Shown here: piece after piece, positions 52,657 through 59,735 of the stretch
Position numbering within the stretch: the first letter of the stretch is position 1
Layout of the letters: the number at the start of each line of letters is the position of its first letter
Assembly (NCBI RefSeq): GCF_009834515.1
Contig: NZ_CP019426.1
Coordinates: 1,539,501-1,603,500 of the forward strand
Source of the DNA: Pseudomonas sp. R84
GTDB taxonomy: Bacteria > Pseudomonadota > Gammaproteobacteria > Pseudomonadales > Pseudomonadaceae
Length of the DNA stretch: 64,000 nt
Reading direction: 5' to 3'
Made by a program: the position numbers and the translations under genes
The notes under the pieces: model-generated
The model's input: the letters and a program-made list of their open reading frames with translations, nothing else
Told to the model about the DNA's origin: nothing
Databases searched by the model: none

Positions 52657-53228
52657 GGTGAAATGCTCTCTTGAGTTCGATCGTCAGCGGCAAAGTGGCC
52701 GCGAGTGGAATCCCTCGAAAGTGATGGCACGTATTCGTCGATGGCCGCGCAGGGGGAGGGTGGTGGTTGATAGGGAAATGCTAGTCGGTCGAGACGAAGG
52801 TGAAAATCGATGGAGTGTTGTGGATCTGTAATGTCAGAAAATTCTGCAAGGTTTTTTGCTGCTTAAACGCACTCGGTGGCCAGTGTTTATAAGTGTTCGG
52901 TGTTACGTCCTGAAGCCTACAAATCCTTGCGCCGTTGCCTACCGCTACGCCAGAATCCGCCGGCTTGTGCGCTTGGTAGGCGGTCGGTAACTTGGTTCGC
53001 GTCACTGATTTCCAGTGATCGGGTTTAGTAGCTCGGCATCCTCAATCTAAATAGCTGCATGAGTACCACTCAGTCAGGCGAATGCTTGCACCTGATGGCG
53101 GCTGTGCGCATGGCGCCCTCGGGTGCGCCGGATTTGGATTGGGGTCCGGTCTACTAACTTGCGCACAGCTGCCACCCATCCGTTTAGTAGCGAGATCGGT
53201 TGCGGCCTTACTAAAAGGTCTCAATCCA
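52657..53228. other. Long intergenic region with structured leader
   Basis: 572 bases without a supported gene. The left half shows nothing definite. The right half holds a strongly structured segment (52999-53215), annotated separately. A short minus-strand frame over 53042-53248 is a shadow of that structure, not a credible gene. Confidence 0.6.
53000..53215 (+). ncRNA. Candidate structured leader RNA upstream of DUF6124 gene
   Basis: Visible pairings: hairpin TCACTG/CAGTGA at 53002-53018; a 14-bp stem pairing 53097-53110 with 53160-53173 (one G-U pair) enclosing two overlapping hairpins (GGCGC/GCGCC at 53112-53129 and CCGGA/TCCGG at 53128-53149); and TTTAGTA/TACTAAA at 53183-53215, whose 3' arm touches the Shine-Dalgarno AAAAGG. 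TTTAGTAGC also recurs at 53023. Function and boundaries are inferred. Confidence 0.5.
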
Positions 53229-53591
53229 ATGTTCAAAGTAACGCCCAATCCGCCGGAAACCGATCCGGCATCCCCCTACGAATCACCCAACTCAAAGAAA
53301 TTCCACGAAGCCGCCGAACGCGCCCTCGACCACTACCTCAGCCCCACGGCCAGAATCATGGGTTCCACCCACGAACCCGAACCGATGTACCTCGCCAACC
53401 CGAAATACGACACCGAATCCCTGCTCGCCAACGCCAGCGAAACCCTCGGCTCGGCCACCACCATGCTCAATAACTTCGCCGCGCTGCTGGACACCTCACA
53501 CCGCAAGACCGCACTCGGCATCGCGCAGGTTGTCATGTTGGGCGAATTGGCGGTGAATCAGGCACTGGATAAGGTTGTGCCGGCGGATTAA
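53229..53591 (+). CDS. DUF6124 family protein
   Basis: 120 residues, start ATG after AAAAGGTCTCAATCCA. MFKVTPNPPE..PASPYESPNSKKFHEAAERALDHYL, then ESLLANASETLGSATTMLNNFAALLD and RKTALGIAQVVMLGELAVNQAL match the pseudomonad DUF6124 family; helical, cytoplasmic, unknown function. The strongly structured leader suggests post-transcriptional control. Confidence 0.87.
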   Translation: MFKVTPNPPETDPASPYESPNSKKFHEAAERALDHYLSPTARIMGSTHEPEPMYLANPKYDTESLLANASETLGSATTMLNNFAALLDTSHRKTALGIAQVVMLGELAVNQALDKVVPAD

Positions 53592-53614
53592 CCCTAACGC
53601 TTTAAGAAGCCAAA

Positions 53615-53640
53615 GAAACCGGCCAATTAGCGCCGGTTTC
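53615..53640. terminator. Hairpin after DUF6124 gene
   Basis: GAAACCGGC and GCCGGTTTC form a 9-bp stem with an 8-base loop between convergent DUF6124 and hipA genes. Poor T-run, so moderate support. Confidence 0.6.
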
Positions 53641-53667
53641 TCGAGACTGCTAACTGGCAGCACGAAC

Positions 53668-54927
53668 TCAGGCAAGTAGCCCGATGTTTTGGTCGATGCG
53701 TTGTTGAATGGTGCGCAAGGTTTCCTGGGTGATCACACCCGGATACAGACTTTCAGCCATGGTTGAGAATCGGCTAGCTACCACGCAAAATCTGTCAATG
53801 ATGTCGGCGGCCGTAGCGGCATTTACTTCAGCCTCTACTGCAAGGTTGAGCAGGTTTTCTCTTCCAATTTCCAAGGCTTCACCCATCACGTCCATCTGGT
53901 GATAGCCTCCCGGCCCCTCGCAGAACGTGACGTCATAGGCCGGCGCTAATTTCCAGTCTCCGCCAGGCGACATGATGTAAGCAAAGTTCTTCGGATGGTC
54001 GTCTCGGTTGTTGAATGCGACATTGAAGACGACCCGCTCAAACGCTGCGGCTTTCTCTCGTACGTCATTGCTGCACTTATGAGTCGCACGCAGGAAGTTG
54101 ACGTAGTCCAGCGCCCCGGGGGATCTGAAATCCGCACCGGTAAAGGCTGCAAGACTCTGCATGGGCACCCGCAAGTCGTTTTGTCGGTCAAAGCGTTTGG
54201 TGGCAAAAGCGGCCATTCCCTCAGACAGGCTGAAATAACGAGTGTCAGGAGTCTGGATACCGCACAAGCGTAAACATTCGGCATAGACCATTTCGATGGC
54301 GCACACCTCGGGATGTTCTTGCTGAGCCGGAAATTTCACCAACCAGGCTTCGAAACCGGGAGTGGCAGCCGTAGTAAAGGCATCAGTGTGCGGATCGCGA
54401 TATACCAGCGCTTTTGGTCGGGCGCCCTGTGGAGAACCTCCGATCAGTAGTAGCTTCTGGAGAAGCTCTCCACCTTTACCTTTGAGTACTTCCTGCACTT
54501 CGGACGCGAGCAACTCGATGGGAACATGCAGTTGCGGTTCCAGCGCCTCGGGTGCAACAGGTTCAAACGACATGGCCCCCATGGCATTGTTGCCAATGTA
54601 GGCTAGCCGCTCCAAGGGGCCTATGCGCGCTGGGTTGAGGCCTCGACGTTTGAACAATCGGTCCATCAGCAACATGCCCCAGCCATCTGGCAGCGAGTCA
54701 TAAACCGGCCCAGGCAGTCCCAACTGATGTGACGGGAAATCCCGGTTTAACCTGGCCCCCTGTAATGGAAGCCTCAAGGACGAGAGTTCCAGCCCTCTGT
54801 TTTTTGCCTCATCGCTGTACTCAAACATGACCTGCGGGCGACCGGTCAGGGCTTTCGTCGTAGCAAGTGTGCCCCACCGCCAACGTTCACCCCAGCCCGC
54901 GTAGTAGACGTCAACTTGTTCAAGCAT
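53668..54927 (-). CDS. hipA: HipA-type serine/threonine kinase toxin
   Basis: 419 residues. N-terminal HipA domain (LPGPVYDSLPDGWGMLLMDRLFKRRGLNP) and kinase domain with the catalytic loop FNNRDDHPKNFAYI near residue 310 and metal-binding aspartate in LAPAYDVTF. HipA kinases phosphorylate Glu-tRNA synthetase or similar targets and halt growth; HipB neutralises them. Starts inside the hipB 3' end (8-base overlap), so the pair is translationally coupled. Confidence 0.9.
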   Translation of the reverse strand: MLEQVDVYYAGWGERWRWGTLATTKALTGRPQVMFEYSDEAKNRGLELSSLRLPLQGARLNRDFPSHQLGLPGPVYDSLPDGWGMLLMDRLFKRRGLNPARIGPLERLAYIGNNAMGAMSFEPVAPEALEPQLHVPIELLASEVQEVLKGKGGELLQKLLLIGGSPQGARPKALVYRDPHTDAFTTAATPGFEAWLVKFPAQQEHPEVCAIEMVYAECLRLCGIQTPDTRYFSLSEGMAAFATKRFDRQNDLRVPMQSLAAFTGADFRSPGALDYVNFLRATHKCSNDVREKAAAFERVVFNVAFNNRDDHPKNFAYIMSPGGDWKLAPAYDVTFCEGPGGYHQMDVMGEALEIGRENLLNLAVEAEVNAATAADIIDRFCVVASRFSTMAESLYPGVITQETLRTIQQRIDQNIGLLA

Positions 54928-55237
54928 TGTCGGCTTTCCTTTTGATGCGATGACGCTTGGCCGTTTTTTCGTAGCGAATGATATCGTCCAGAGTTTCGAG
55001 CCTTGGCAGAAACAACCCTTCGAGTTCCTTTTCGCGCCCGAGAACCATCGCCACTCGCACCATGTTGTCGAAACTCACATTACGACCGGCTTCAAGGTTT
55101 GACACCGTATTCGTCGCAATGCCCGCGCGAGCGGCCACGTCTGCCTGTGTCATCTCCAAAGCCAATCGTTCTGTGCGCAGGCGTTGGCAAATCCGTTTGA
55201 CGATCTCGCTTGCGGTGGTGAGGCTTAAATCCAGCAT
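54920..55237 (-). CDS. hipB: HipB-type XRE antitoxin
   Basis: 105 residues. HTH_3 domain at residues 14-70 (ICQRLRTERLALEMTQADVAARAGIATNTVSNLEAGRNVSF). Antitoxin and autorepressor of the HipBA module; a palindromic operator lies just upstream. Confidence 0.87.
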   Translation of the reverse strand: MLDLSLTTASEIVKRICQRLRTERLALEMTQADVAARAGIATNTVSNLEAGRNVSFDNMVRVAMVLGREKELEGLFLPRLETLDDIIRYEKTAKRHRIKRKADNA

Positions 55238-55271
55238 GTCGTGTGTACCGTCGGCGTTCAGTTTTGATTCT

Positions 55272-55343
55272 CAGTACACAATATACTGTGGATTAAACCT
55301 AAAAATATCATTTAACTCACAGGAAAATGTAATTAGGTTTAAT
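55272..55343. promoter_or_regulatory. Probable HipB operator region
   Basis: CAGTA-N7-TACTG at 55272-55288 sits 35 bases upstream of the hipB ATG. A second, wider pair, ATTAAACCT (55292-55300) and AGGTTTAAT (55335-55343), is perfectly complementary over 9 bases with a 34-base spacing, suitable for looping by a dimer. Confidence 0.55.
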
Positions 55344-55381
55344 GCGTAGGATGAGCTCAGCACAGGTTGACGCGACAAGTT

Positions 55382-55789
55382 TCAACCCTGCTGCAAAACT
55401 TTCAAAGCCGCCGACGCCAAAAAGCCGGAGCGGCTTTTTTCTTCCGGGTGGTGCAACACATATTCGTCAATGCGGTTAAGCAAATGCCCCGGCAAAGTGA
55501 TGTTGAGTTTCTGGGCTTTGCCCAAATACTTGAGCACATCGATATCCACCACGGCCCATGCACAACCGGCGTATTTCGGGTTGGCCACGTGCAGGCTCAG
55601 TTTGCTGGCCGCTGGAATGGGGGCGTCGTCGTCCGCCAGAATCTCGAAATGACCTTCGATGGCTTCGCGAGCCATGGCGACGGCATCGTCCAGATCCTCT
55701 CCGGCGGAAAAGCATCCAGGAATGTCCGGGACTTCTACACCCCAGGCGTGATGGTCATCGCCAATTGAAATCGCAATCGGGTAGAGCAT
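55382..55789 (-). CDS. hicB: HicB-type antitoxin
   Basis: 135 residues behind GGAGGACAACGAAT. N-terminal HicB RNase-H-like fold (YPIAISIGDDHHAWGVEVPDIPGCFSAGEDLDDAV) and C-terminal ribbon-helix-helix (LNITLPGHLLNRIDEYVLHHPEEKSRSGFLA). Neutralises HicA and autoregulates. It lies after the frameshifted hicA, in the usual hicA-hicB order. Confidence 0.9.
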   Translation of the reverse strand: MLYPIAISIGDDHHAWGVEVPDIPGCFSAGEDLDDAVAMAREAIEGHFEILADDDAPIPAASKLSLHVANPKYAGCAWAVVDIDVLKYLGKAQKLNITLPGHLLNRIDEYVLHHPEEKSRSGFLASAALKVLQQG

Positions 55790-55825
55790 ATTCGTTGTCC
55801 TCCATGGCGCAACTGACTCAGAGAG

Positions 55826-56006
55826 TCAAAGCAGCGCCTGCTGCAAAATACTGATGGCCGTTTTCTTCAGCAGATCCTTTTTTGGATGTGGCACGGTGAC
55901 CAGTCCTGGTTTGCTCGGATGCTTGAAGTGATGGTGACTTCCTTTGATCCTTACCAGATACCAACCGTCTGCGACGAGTTGGCCGATTAAAAAAACGGCT
56001 ATTCAC
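55826..56006 (-). pseudogene. hicA: HicA-type toxin, frameshifted at a 7-T tract
   Basis: From GTG 56006 behind GGGAGG the frame reads VNSRF, then a run of seven T (55989-55995 on the plus strand as A) shifts it. If one T is removed the protein continues FLIGQLVADGWYLVRIKGSH and on to HHFKHPSKPGLVTVPHP, a complete HicA of about 60 residues with its catalytic histidine in KGSHHHF. In the downstream frame an immediate TGA and no normal start codon exclude internal initiation. It may be dead, slippage-regulated or a sequencing error. Confidence 0.7.
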
Positions 56007-56371
56007 AACACCTCCCTGTGGTGTGCTTGGTGGGTACTATGCCCACTGGATTAATATGATCAACACTATAACCACCGGTCGGTAGTGGTCCTCTGACGGG
56101 CGGGGTCGCTTAGCGCAGTCTAGGTAAGGCAGAAGCGATGGTGAGGTGGGTGTGTTACCGGGTTTTGCTTATGTTCATGTGGCGATCTTCCGCTGCAAAA
56201 TAATGGAACACATCTTTTTCTGACGTCACTGCTCGGGCTGCTAACGTTGAACTCTAATGGGCGAAGGTCATGACCCTCAACGAGCCTGTTGAAAGGAAAT
56301 CACCTCTCGATATAGCCAGCGTAGTTATGCATGGAATTTGCCCATGTGATCGTCAGAAGGGAGTGAAACGG
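56007..56371. other. Intergenic region upstream of hicA and BRCT gene
   Basis: 365 bases of divergent promoter region. Only weak inverted elements (GTGGGTAC..TGCCCAC near 56030) are visible; no gene supported. Confidence 0.5.
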
Positions 56372-56890
56372 ATGTCGACTCTAAAATTCAGCTATAGAGA
56401 TGCAAAGGGCGATTTAAGTCAGCGGGAGTTGATTCAATGGTCAGAGAATTCGGTTTACATTCAAGGACGATCGGCCAGCGATACCTTTCCTAAAACCTAT
56501 CGCAAGGATCGCATCATCGAAGTATTGCTTGGGGCTGAGCTGCTCTTAAAGGAGGCCGCTCCTCCTTCTCCGAGGCTTCAGCACGATCGAAAGCCACCGG
56601 CGCTCGTTGCTTCAGAAGCCGCTTCGCAAACGCCTGATCCGAAAATGTCACCGGGTAGGATCAATCAAATTCTTTTCACTGGGTTCGCAGCTGCACAACG
56701 GGCTGAGCTTGAGCAAAAGGCACTGGAATATGGGTTGAAGGTCATGAGTACGGCAGGCAAGACGCTGACGTTTCTTTGTTATGGTGAAAATGCGGGGCCA
56801 ACCAAAGTTTCCAAGGCACTTGAGGCTGGAGCTTTCATCATCAACTCAGAGCAATTCTTGAATCTGATCACAACGGGAGAAATCCCCTGA
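56372..56890 (+). CDS. BRCT-domain protein with WYL-like N-terminus
   Basis: 172 residues from the ATG behind AGAAGGGAGTGAAACGG; an earlier start at 56270 lacks a ribosome site. Residues 1-55 (LKFSYRDAKGDLSQRELIQW ... TYRKDRIIEVL) resemble a WYL-type beta domain. Residues 95-172 form a BRCT domain (QILFTGFAAAQRAELEQKAL ... TFLCYGENAGPTKVSKALEAGAFI). Likely recognises DNA damage signals or phosphorylated or ADP-ribosylated ligands; no direct partner. Confidence 0.72.
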   Translation: MSTLKFSYRDAKGDLSQRELIQWSENSVYIQGRSASDTFPKTYRKDRIIEVLLGAELLLKEAAPPSPRLQHDRKPPALVASEAASQTPDPKMSPGRINQILFTGFAAAQRAELEQKALEYGLKVMSTAGKTLTFLCYGENAGPTKVSKALEAGAFIINSEQFLNLITTGEIP

Positions 56891-57091
56891 AGTCATCACG
56901 TCGCTCAGCCTGCGCATTGAAACTGCACCAACCGCCGAATGCTTGTTACATGCAGCCAGCATCACCTCATTCTGCTTCTTGGTAGCTGCGGTCAGCACTT
57001 CACGGTAAACACGCTTTTTTTCATGGGATTTCGCATTACGGATGAAGTCTGCGAATGGGCTTGCGTACTCCCCTTTGAATCCGATTGTCAT
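56846..57091 (-). CDS. Small protein of unknown function overlapping BRCT gene
   Basis: 81 residues (MTIGFKGEYASPFADFIRN...). The first half looks like real protein sequence with many charged residues; the second half overlaps the BRCT gene 3' end by 45 bases and looks random, so a frameshifted or truncated C-terminus is possible. Weak ribosome site (ACGGGGC). Convergent to the BRCT gene. Confidence 0.45.
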   Translation of the reverse strand: MTIGFKGEYASPFADFIRNAKSHEKKRVYREVLTAATKKQNEVMLAACNKHSAVGAVSMRRLSDVMTSGDFSRCDQIQELL

Positions 57092-57270
57092 GGAATTGCC
57101 CCGTCATAGATCCCGAGCATGGGCACCATTTCGTGCCTCGCACGCTTCTCAAGGATTGTCGTTAGAGAGAACAAAAGCGTACAGGGGGAGAGCGCATCTT
57201 CAACTAGCGGAGTGTTTCTGAAAGGTTCCGAACTGCCCAATTGGCCAACCTCAAATCCCAGCCACAAAAA

Positions 57271-57296
57271 AACCGGCCCTATAGGCCGGTTTTTTC
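57271..57296. terminator. Terminator of tRNA-Gly
   Basis: AACCGGCC and GGCCGGTT flank a 5-base loop; runs of A before and T after it make it active in both directions. It lies 55 bases downstream of the minus-strand tRNA. Confidence 0.85.
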
Positions 57297-57345
57297 TATC
57301 CCTGCATCCCCCGTCAAAAAAACCAACGTGAGACCAATATTCGAG

Positions 57346-57419
57346 TGGAGCGGGTAGAGGGAATCGAACCCTCGTCGGAAGCTTGGGAAGCTACTGTTCT
57401 ACCATTAAACTATACCCGC
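57346..57419 (-). tRNA. tRNA-Gly (anticodon CCC)
   Basis: 74 nt including an encoded CCA. Acceptor GCGGGTA pairs with TACCCGC, T-arm is AGGGTTCGATTCCCT, anticodon loop TTCCCAA gives CCC. One U-U-type mismatch is seen in the anticodon stem. Flanked on the left by the toxin-antitoxin-rich block. Confidence 0.93.
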
Positions 57420-57577
57420 TCAGAGCGGCTGACTTTGTACCAGACTCGGCCACGGATTTGAAGTTTTTCTTTTACTCATGAACGCTTTGAATCACTGAAA
57501 ACGGTCAATCGCGGGCGAGCACTGCGGTGAGAAAAGCAAAATCCCAGCCCCACAGCCTCGCTCGCGACGACACCCTT

Positions 57578-58462
57578 TCAAATAGCCAATGCATGTTGAT
57601 CCTGAACAAACGAGTAACGCGTTCGGCTGGTCTGCTGCGCCGGTTTCAGAAAGCCGAGCAAGGCGTTCTGGCTATCGCGGCACGCGGCCTTGTGTTCCAT
57701 GTCGAGAAAATGCCCGGTGGCTTGCAGCGTGGTGAACGTGCTCTGCGCCACGTGGTTGCCGAACAGGCGTGCATCTTCGGCAGCGGTGTATTCGTCCCAT
57801 TCGCCGTTTAGAAACAGCACCGGCACGTTGATCTTTTTCGCTGCATTCAGATAGCACTGCCGATCGCTGTGCAGCACGTCGCTGATGTGGAAGTGCATCT
57901 GCCCGTATTCGTGCTCGGCGAGGCTGCTGACGTGACGGTAGTTGAAGCGTTTGAACAGTGACGGCAGGTGTTTGCCGATGGTGTTGTTGACCAGATGGCC
58001 GACGCGGTCGCCGTCACGCTGGCCGAGGTAGTCGACGCCGCGTTCGAGGTAATCGAGCATGTGTGCGTTGATCACTGGCGAGAACGAACTGATCACCGCC
58101 CGTTCGATGCGCCGTGGCTGCTGGGCGAGGGCGACCAGGGTCGCGGCGCCGCCCCAGGAAAACGACAGCACGTGTTCGGCGGCGAAGTGGTCGATCAGCT
58201 CGAGCAGAATCTGCCCTTCGACGTCCTTCGTCAGATGTTTCTCGTGGCGGTTGTGGGCTTTTGACCGACCCGCGTAGGGCTGGTCGTAACAAACCACGTT
58301 GAATTGCGGGTGCAGGTTTTTCACAGTCTGTGCAAACGACGCAGTCGTGGCCATCGAGCCGTTGACCAGAATGATGGTCTTTTCTGCGGCGTCTGCGCGA
58401 TAGAACTCCGTGTAAACCCGATACTGACCCTGTATATCCAGCACAGCGATTTCTGGCCTCAT
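57578..58462 (-). CDS. phaG: 3-hydroxyacyl-ACP acyltransferase/thioesterase PhaG
   Basis: 294-residue alpha/beta hydrolase; start at the ATG of MRPEIAVLDIQGQYRVYTEF behind CAGGAG, the known PhaG N-terminus. It diverts 3-hydroxyacyl-ACP from fatty-acid synthesis towards medium-chain polyhydroxyalkanoate. Nucleophile serine in FSWGGAATL, acid in GEWDEYTAAEDAR, histidine in ATGHFLDMEHK. Homologous to RhlA, but the close identity of its N-terminus supports PhaG. Confidence 0.9.
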   Translation of the reverse strand: MRPEIAVLDIQGQYRVYTEFYRADAAEKTIILVNGSMATTASFAQTVKNLHPQFNVVCYDQPYAGRSKAHNRHEKHLTKDVEGQILLELIDHFAAEHVLSFSWGGAATLVALAQQPRRIERAVISSFSPVINAHMLDYLERGVDYLGQRDGDRVGHLVNNTIGKHLPSLFKRFNYRHVSSLAEHEYGQMHFHISDVLHSDRQCYLNAAKKINVPVLFLNGEWDEYTAAEDARLFGNHVAQSTFTTLQATGHFLDMEHKAACRDSQNALLGFLKPAQQTSRTRYSFVQDQHALAI

Positions 58463-58778
58463 GTCATAAGACTCCTGGCAAGCAAGCGGGTATGCGCGCA
58501 AATAGAGATTGCACGAGCTTTGTGACAGGTAGGCATACGCCTGGAATTTGCTTGGCCCATGTCGATCCATGACTGCGGTCGACGGGTATTGTTATTGGCG
58601 GGCAGTTTGTCGGCTGAGGCGAAGCCCTTGGGGCTTACGACCGGCAAAAAGTTTCTTAGAAGTATGTTGTGACTCGTCGGTCACAATCTGGCCGACGTCC
58701 TGATTCAAGCAGGGGAGTCGGGATCACGCAAGTGCCGTTGGTAAATTGTTCGACAACTTCTGCTGAGCGGTCGCCGGC
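58463..58778. other. Intergenic region between phaG and rsuA-like gene
   Basis: 316 bases holding the phaG promoter and a small AAGCCC/GGGCTT hairpin at 58622-58636. No gene supported. Confidence 0.5.
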
Positions 58779-59471
58779 TTAGAACAAATGGATCTCTTCG
58801 GTGCGCAAAGCGCGGTACTCGCCCGGTTTTAGCGCGTTATCGAGCAGCAGCGGGCCCATCGATTCGCGGTGCAGGCGCAGGACTTTGTTGTTGAAGAAAC
58901 CAAACATCCGCTTCACCTGATGGTAGCGACCCTCGACGATGCTCAACCGCGCCGAGCGTGGACCGAGCAGCTCCAGTTGCGCTGGCTGCGTGGTCAGGTC
59001 TTCGAAGGCGAAGTAGATGCCCTCGGCAAAAGTGCTCGCATATTGCGCGCCAATCTCCTGCTCGGTCTCGACGTAGTAGACCTTCGGCAGTTTGGTCTTA
59101 GGTTGGGTCAGGCGTCGCGACCACGCGCCGTCGTTGGTGATCAGCATCAGACCGGTGGTGTTGAAGTCCAGGCGCCCGGCAATGTGCAGATCGTCCTTGT
59201 CCGGCTCATCGATCAGGTCGAGCACGGTCGGATGCTGCGGATCGCGGGTGGCGCTGACGCAGCCCGGCGGCTTGTGCAGCATGAAGTAGCGCGCCGGTTT
59301 GCCGCTTTGCAGGACTTCGTCATCGACTTCGACACGGCTGAATTCCAGCACTTCGCTGTGCGGGTCGCTGACGACTTTTCCGTCAATCCGCACGCGTTTT
59401 TCCACCAGCAACAGGCGAACCTGCTGACGGTTGTAGCGGGGCAGGTTGCTGAGGAAACGGTCGACGCGCAT
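58779..59471 (-). CDS. rsuA: RsuA-type 16S rRNA pseudouridine synthase
   Basis: 230 residues. N-terminal S4 domain (MRVDRFLSNLPRYNRQQVRLLLVEKRVRIDG), catalytic domain with the aspartate in HIAGRLDFNTTGLMLITND and the RYHQVKRMFGFFNNKVLRLHR motif. By homology modifies U516 of 16S rRNA; a 23S-specific role (RluE/F-type) cannot be fully excluded. Confidence 0.87.
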   Translation of the reverse strand: MRVDRFLSNLPRYNRQQVRLLLVEKRVRIDGKVVSDPHSEVLEFSRVEVDDEVLQSGKPARYFMLHKPPGCVSATRDPQHPTVLDLIDEPDKDDLHIAGRLDFNTTGLMLITNDGAWSRRLTQPKTKLPKVYYVETEQEIGAQYASTFAEGIYFAFEDLTTQPAQLELLGPRSARLSIVEGRYHQVKRMFGFFNNKVLRLHRESMGPLLLDNALKPGEYRALRTEEIHLF

Positions 59472-59504
59472 GTTCAGTGTTCGATGAATGAAGGGGCGCG
59501 CATC

Positions 59505-59735
59505 TTACGGGATCGGCCGCTTGGCCGCTTGCAGTTGCGCCTCGACCTGCGCGCAACGCGGGCACAGGCAGGATTGGTTGCGCAGTTCTGGCGGCAGTGC
59601 TTCAAGCACGGCCGGGTCGATGCTGACGCCATAGCACCAGCATTCGCGGTCGGCGGTGCGCGGGTCGGCAAGGCTACAATCGTTGCGGGCGCCGCAGGCC
59701 GGGCAGTGGTCGGGTTTAACGTCGGAATCAGGCAT
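59505..59735 (-). CDS. Cysteine-rich CWC family protein
   Basis: 76 residues from the ATG of MPDSDVKPDHCPACGARNDC; the start overlaps the diguanylate cyclase stop by 8 bases. Cysteine pattern CPACGARNDC, ECWCYG and SCLCPRCA suggests one or two zinc sites; matches the CWC (cysteine-rich) family of unknown function. Probably co-expressed with the cyclase. Confidence 0.82.
   Translation of the reverse strand: MPDSDVKPDHCPACGARNDCSLADPRTADRECWCYGVSIDPAVLEALPPELRNQSCLCPRCAQVEAQLQAAKRPIP

Noticed and set aside
53042..53248. Minus-strand 68-residue frame over the DUF6124 leader
   Set aside because: Its sequence follows the base-paired leader; no ribosome site or domain.
55818..56006. 62-residue minus-strand frame MNSRFFNRPTRRRR...
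   Set aside because: It is the out-of-frame reading of hicA after the T tract; arginine-rich and unlike any toxin.
57346..57419. Island attachment repeat at tRNA-Gly
   Set aside because: I looked for a second copy of the tRNA 3' end to the left and found none, and no integrase gene.
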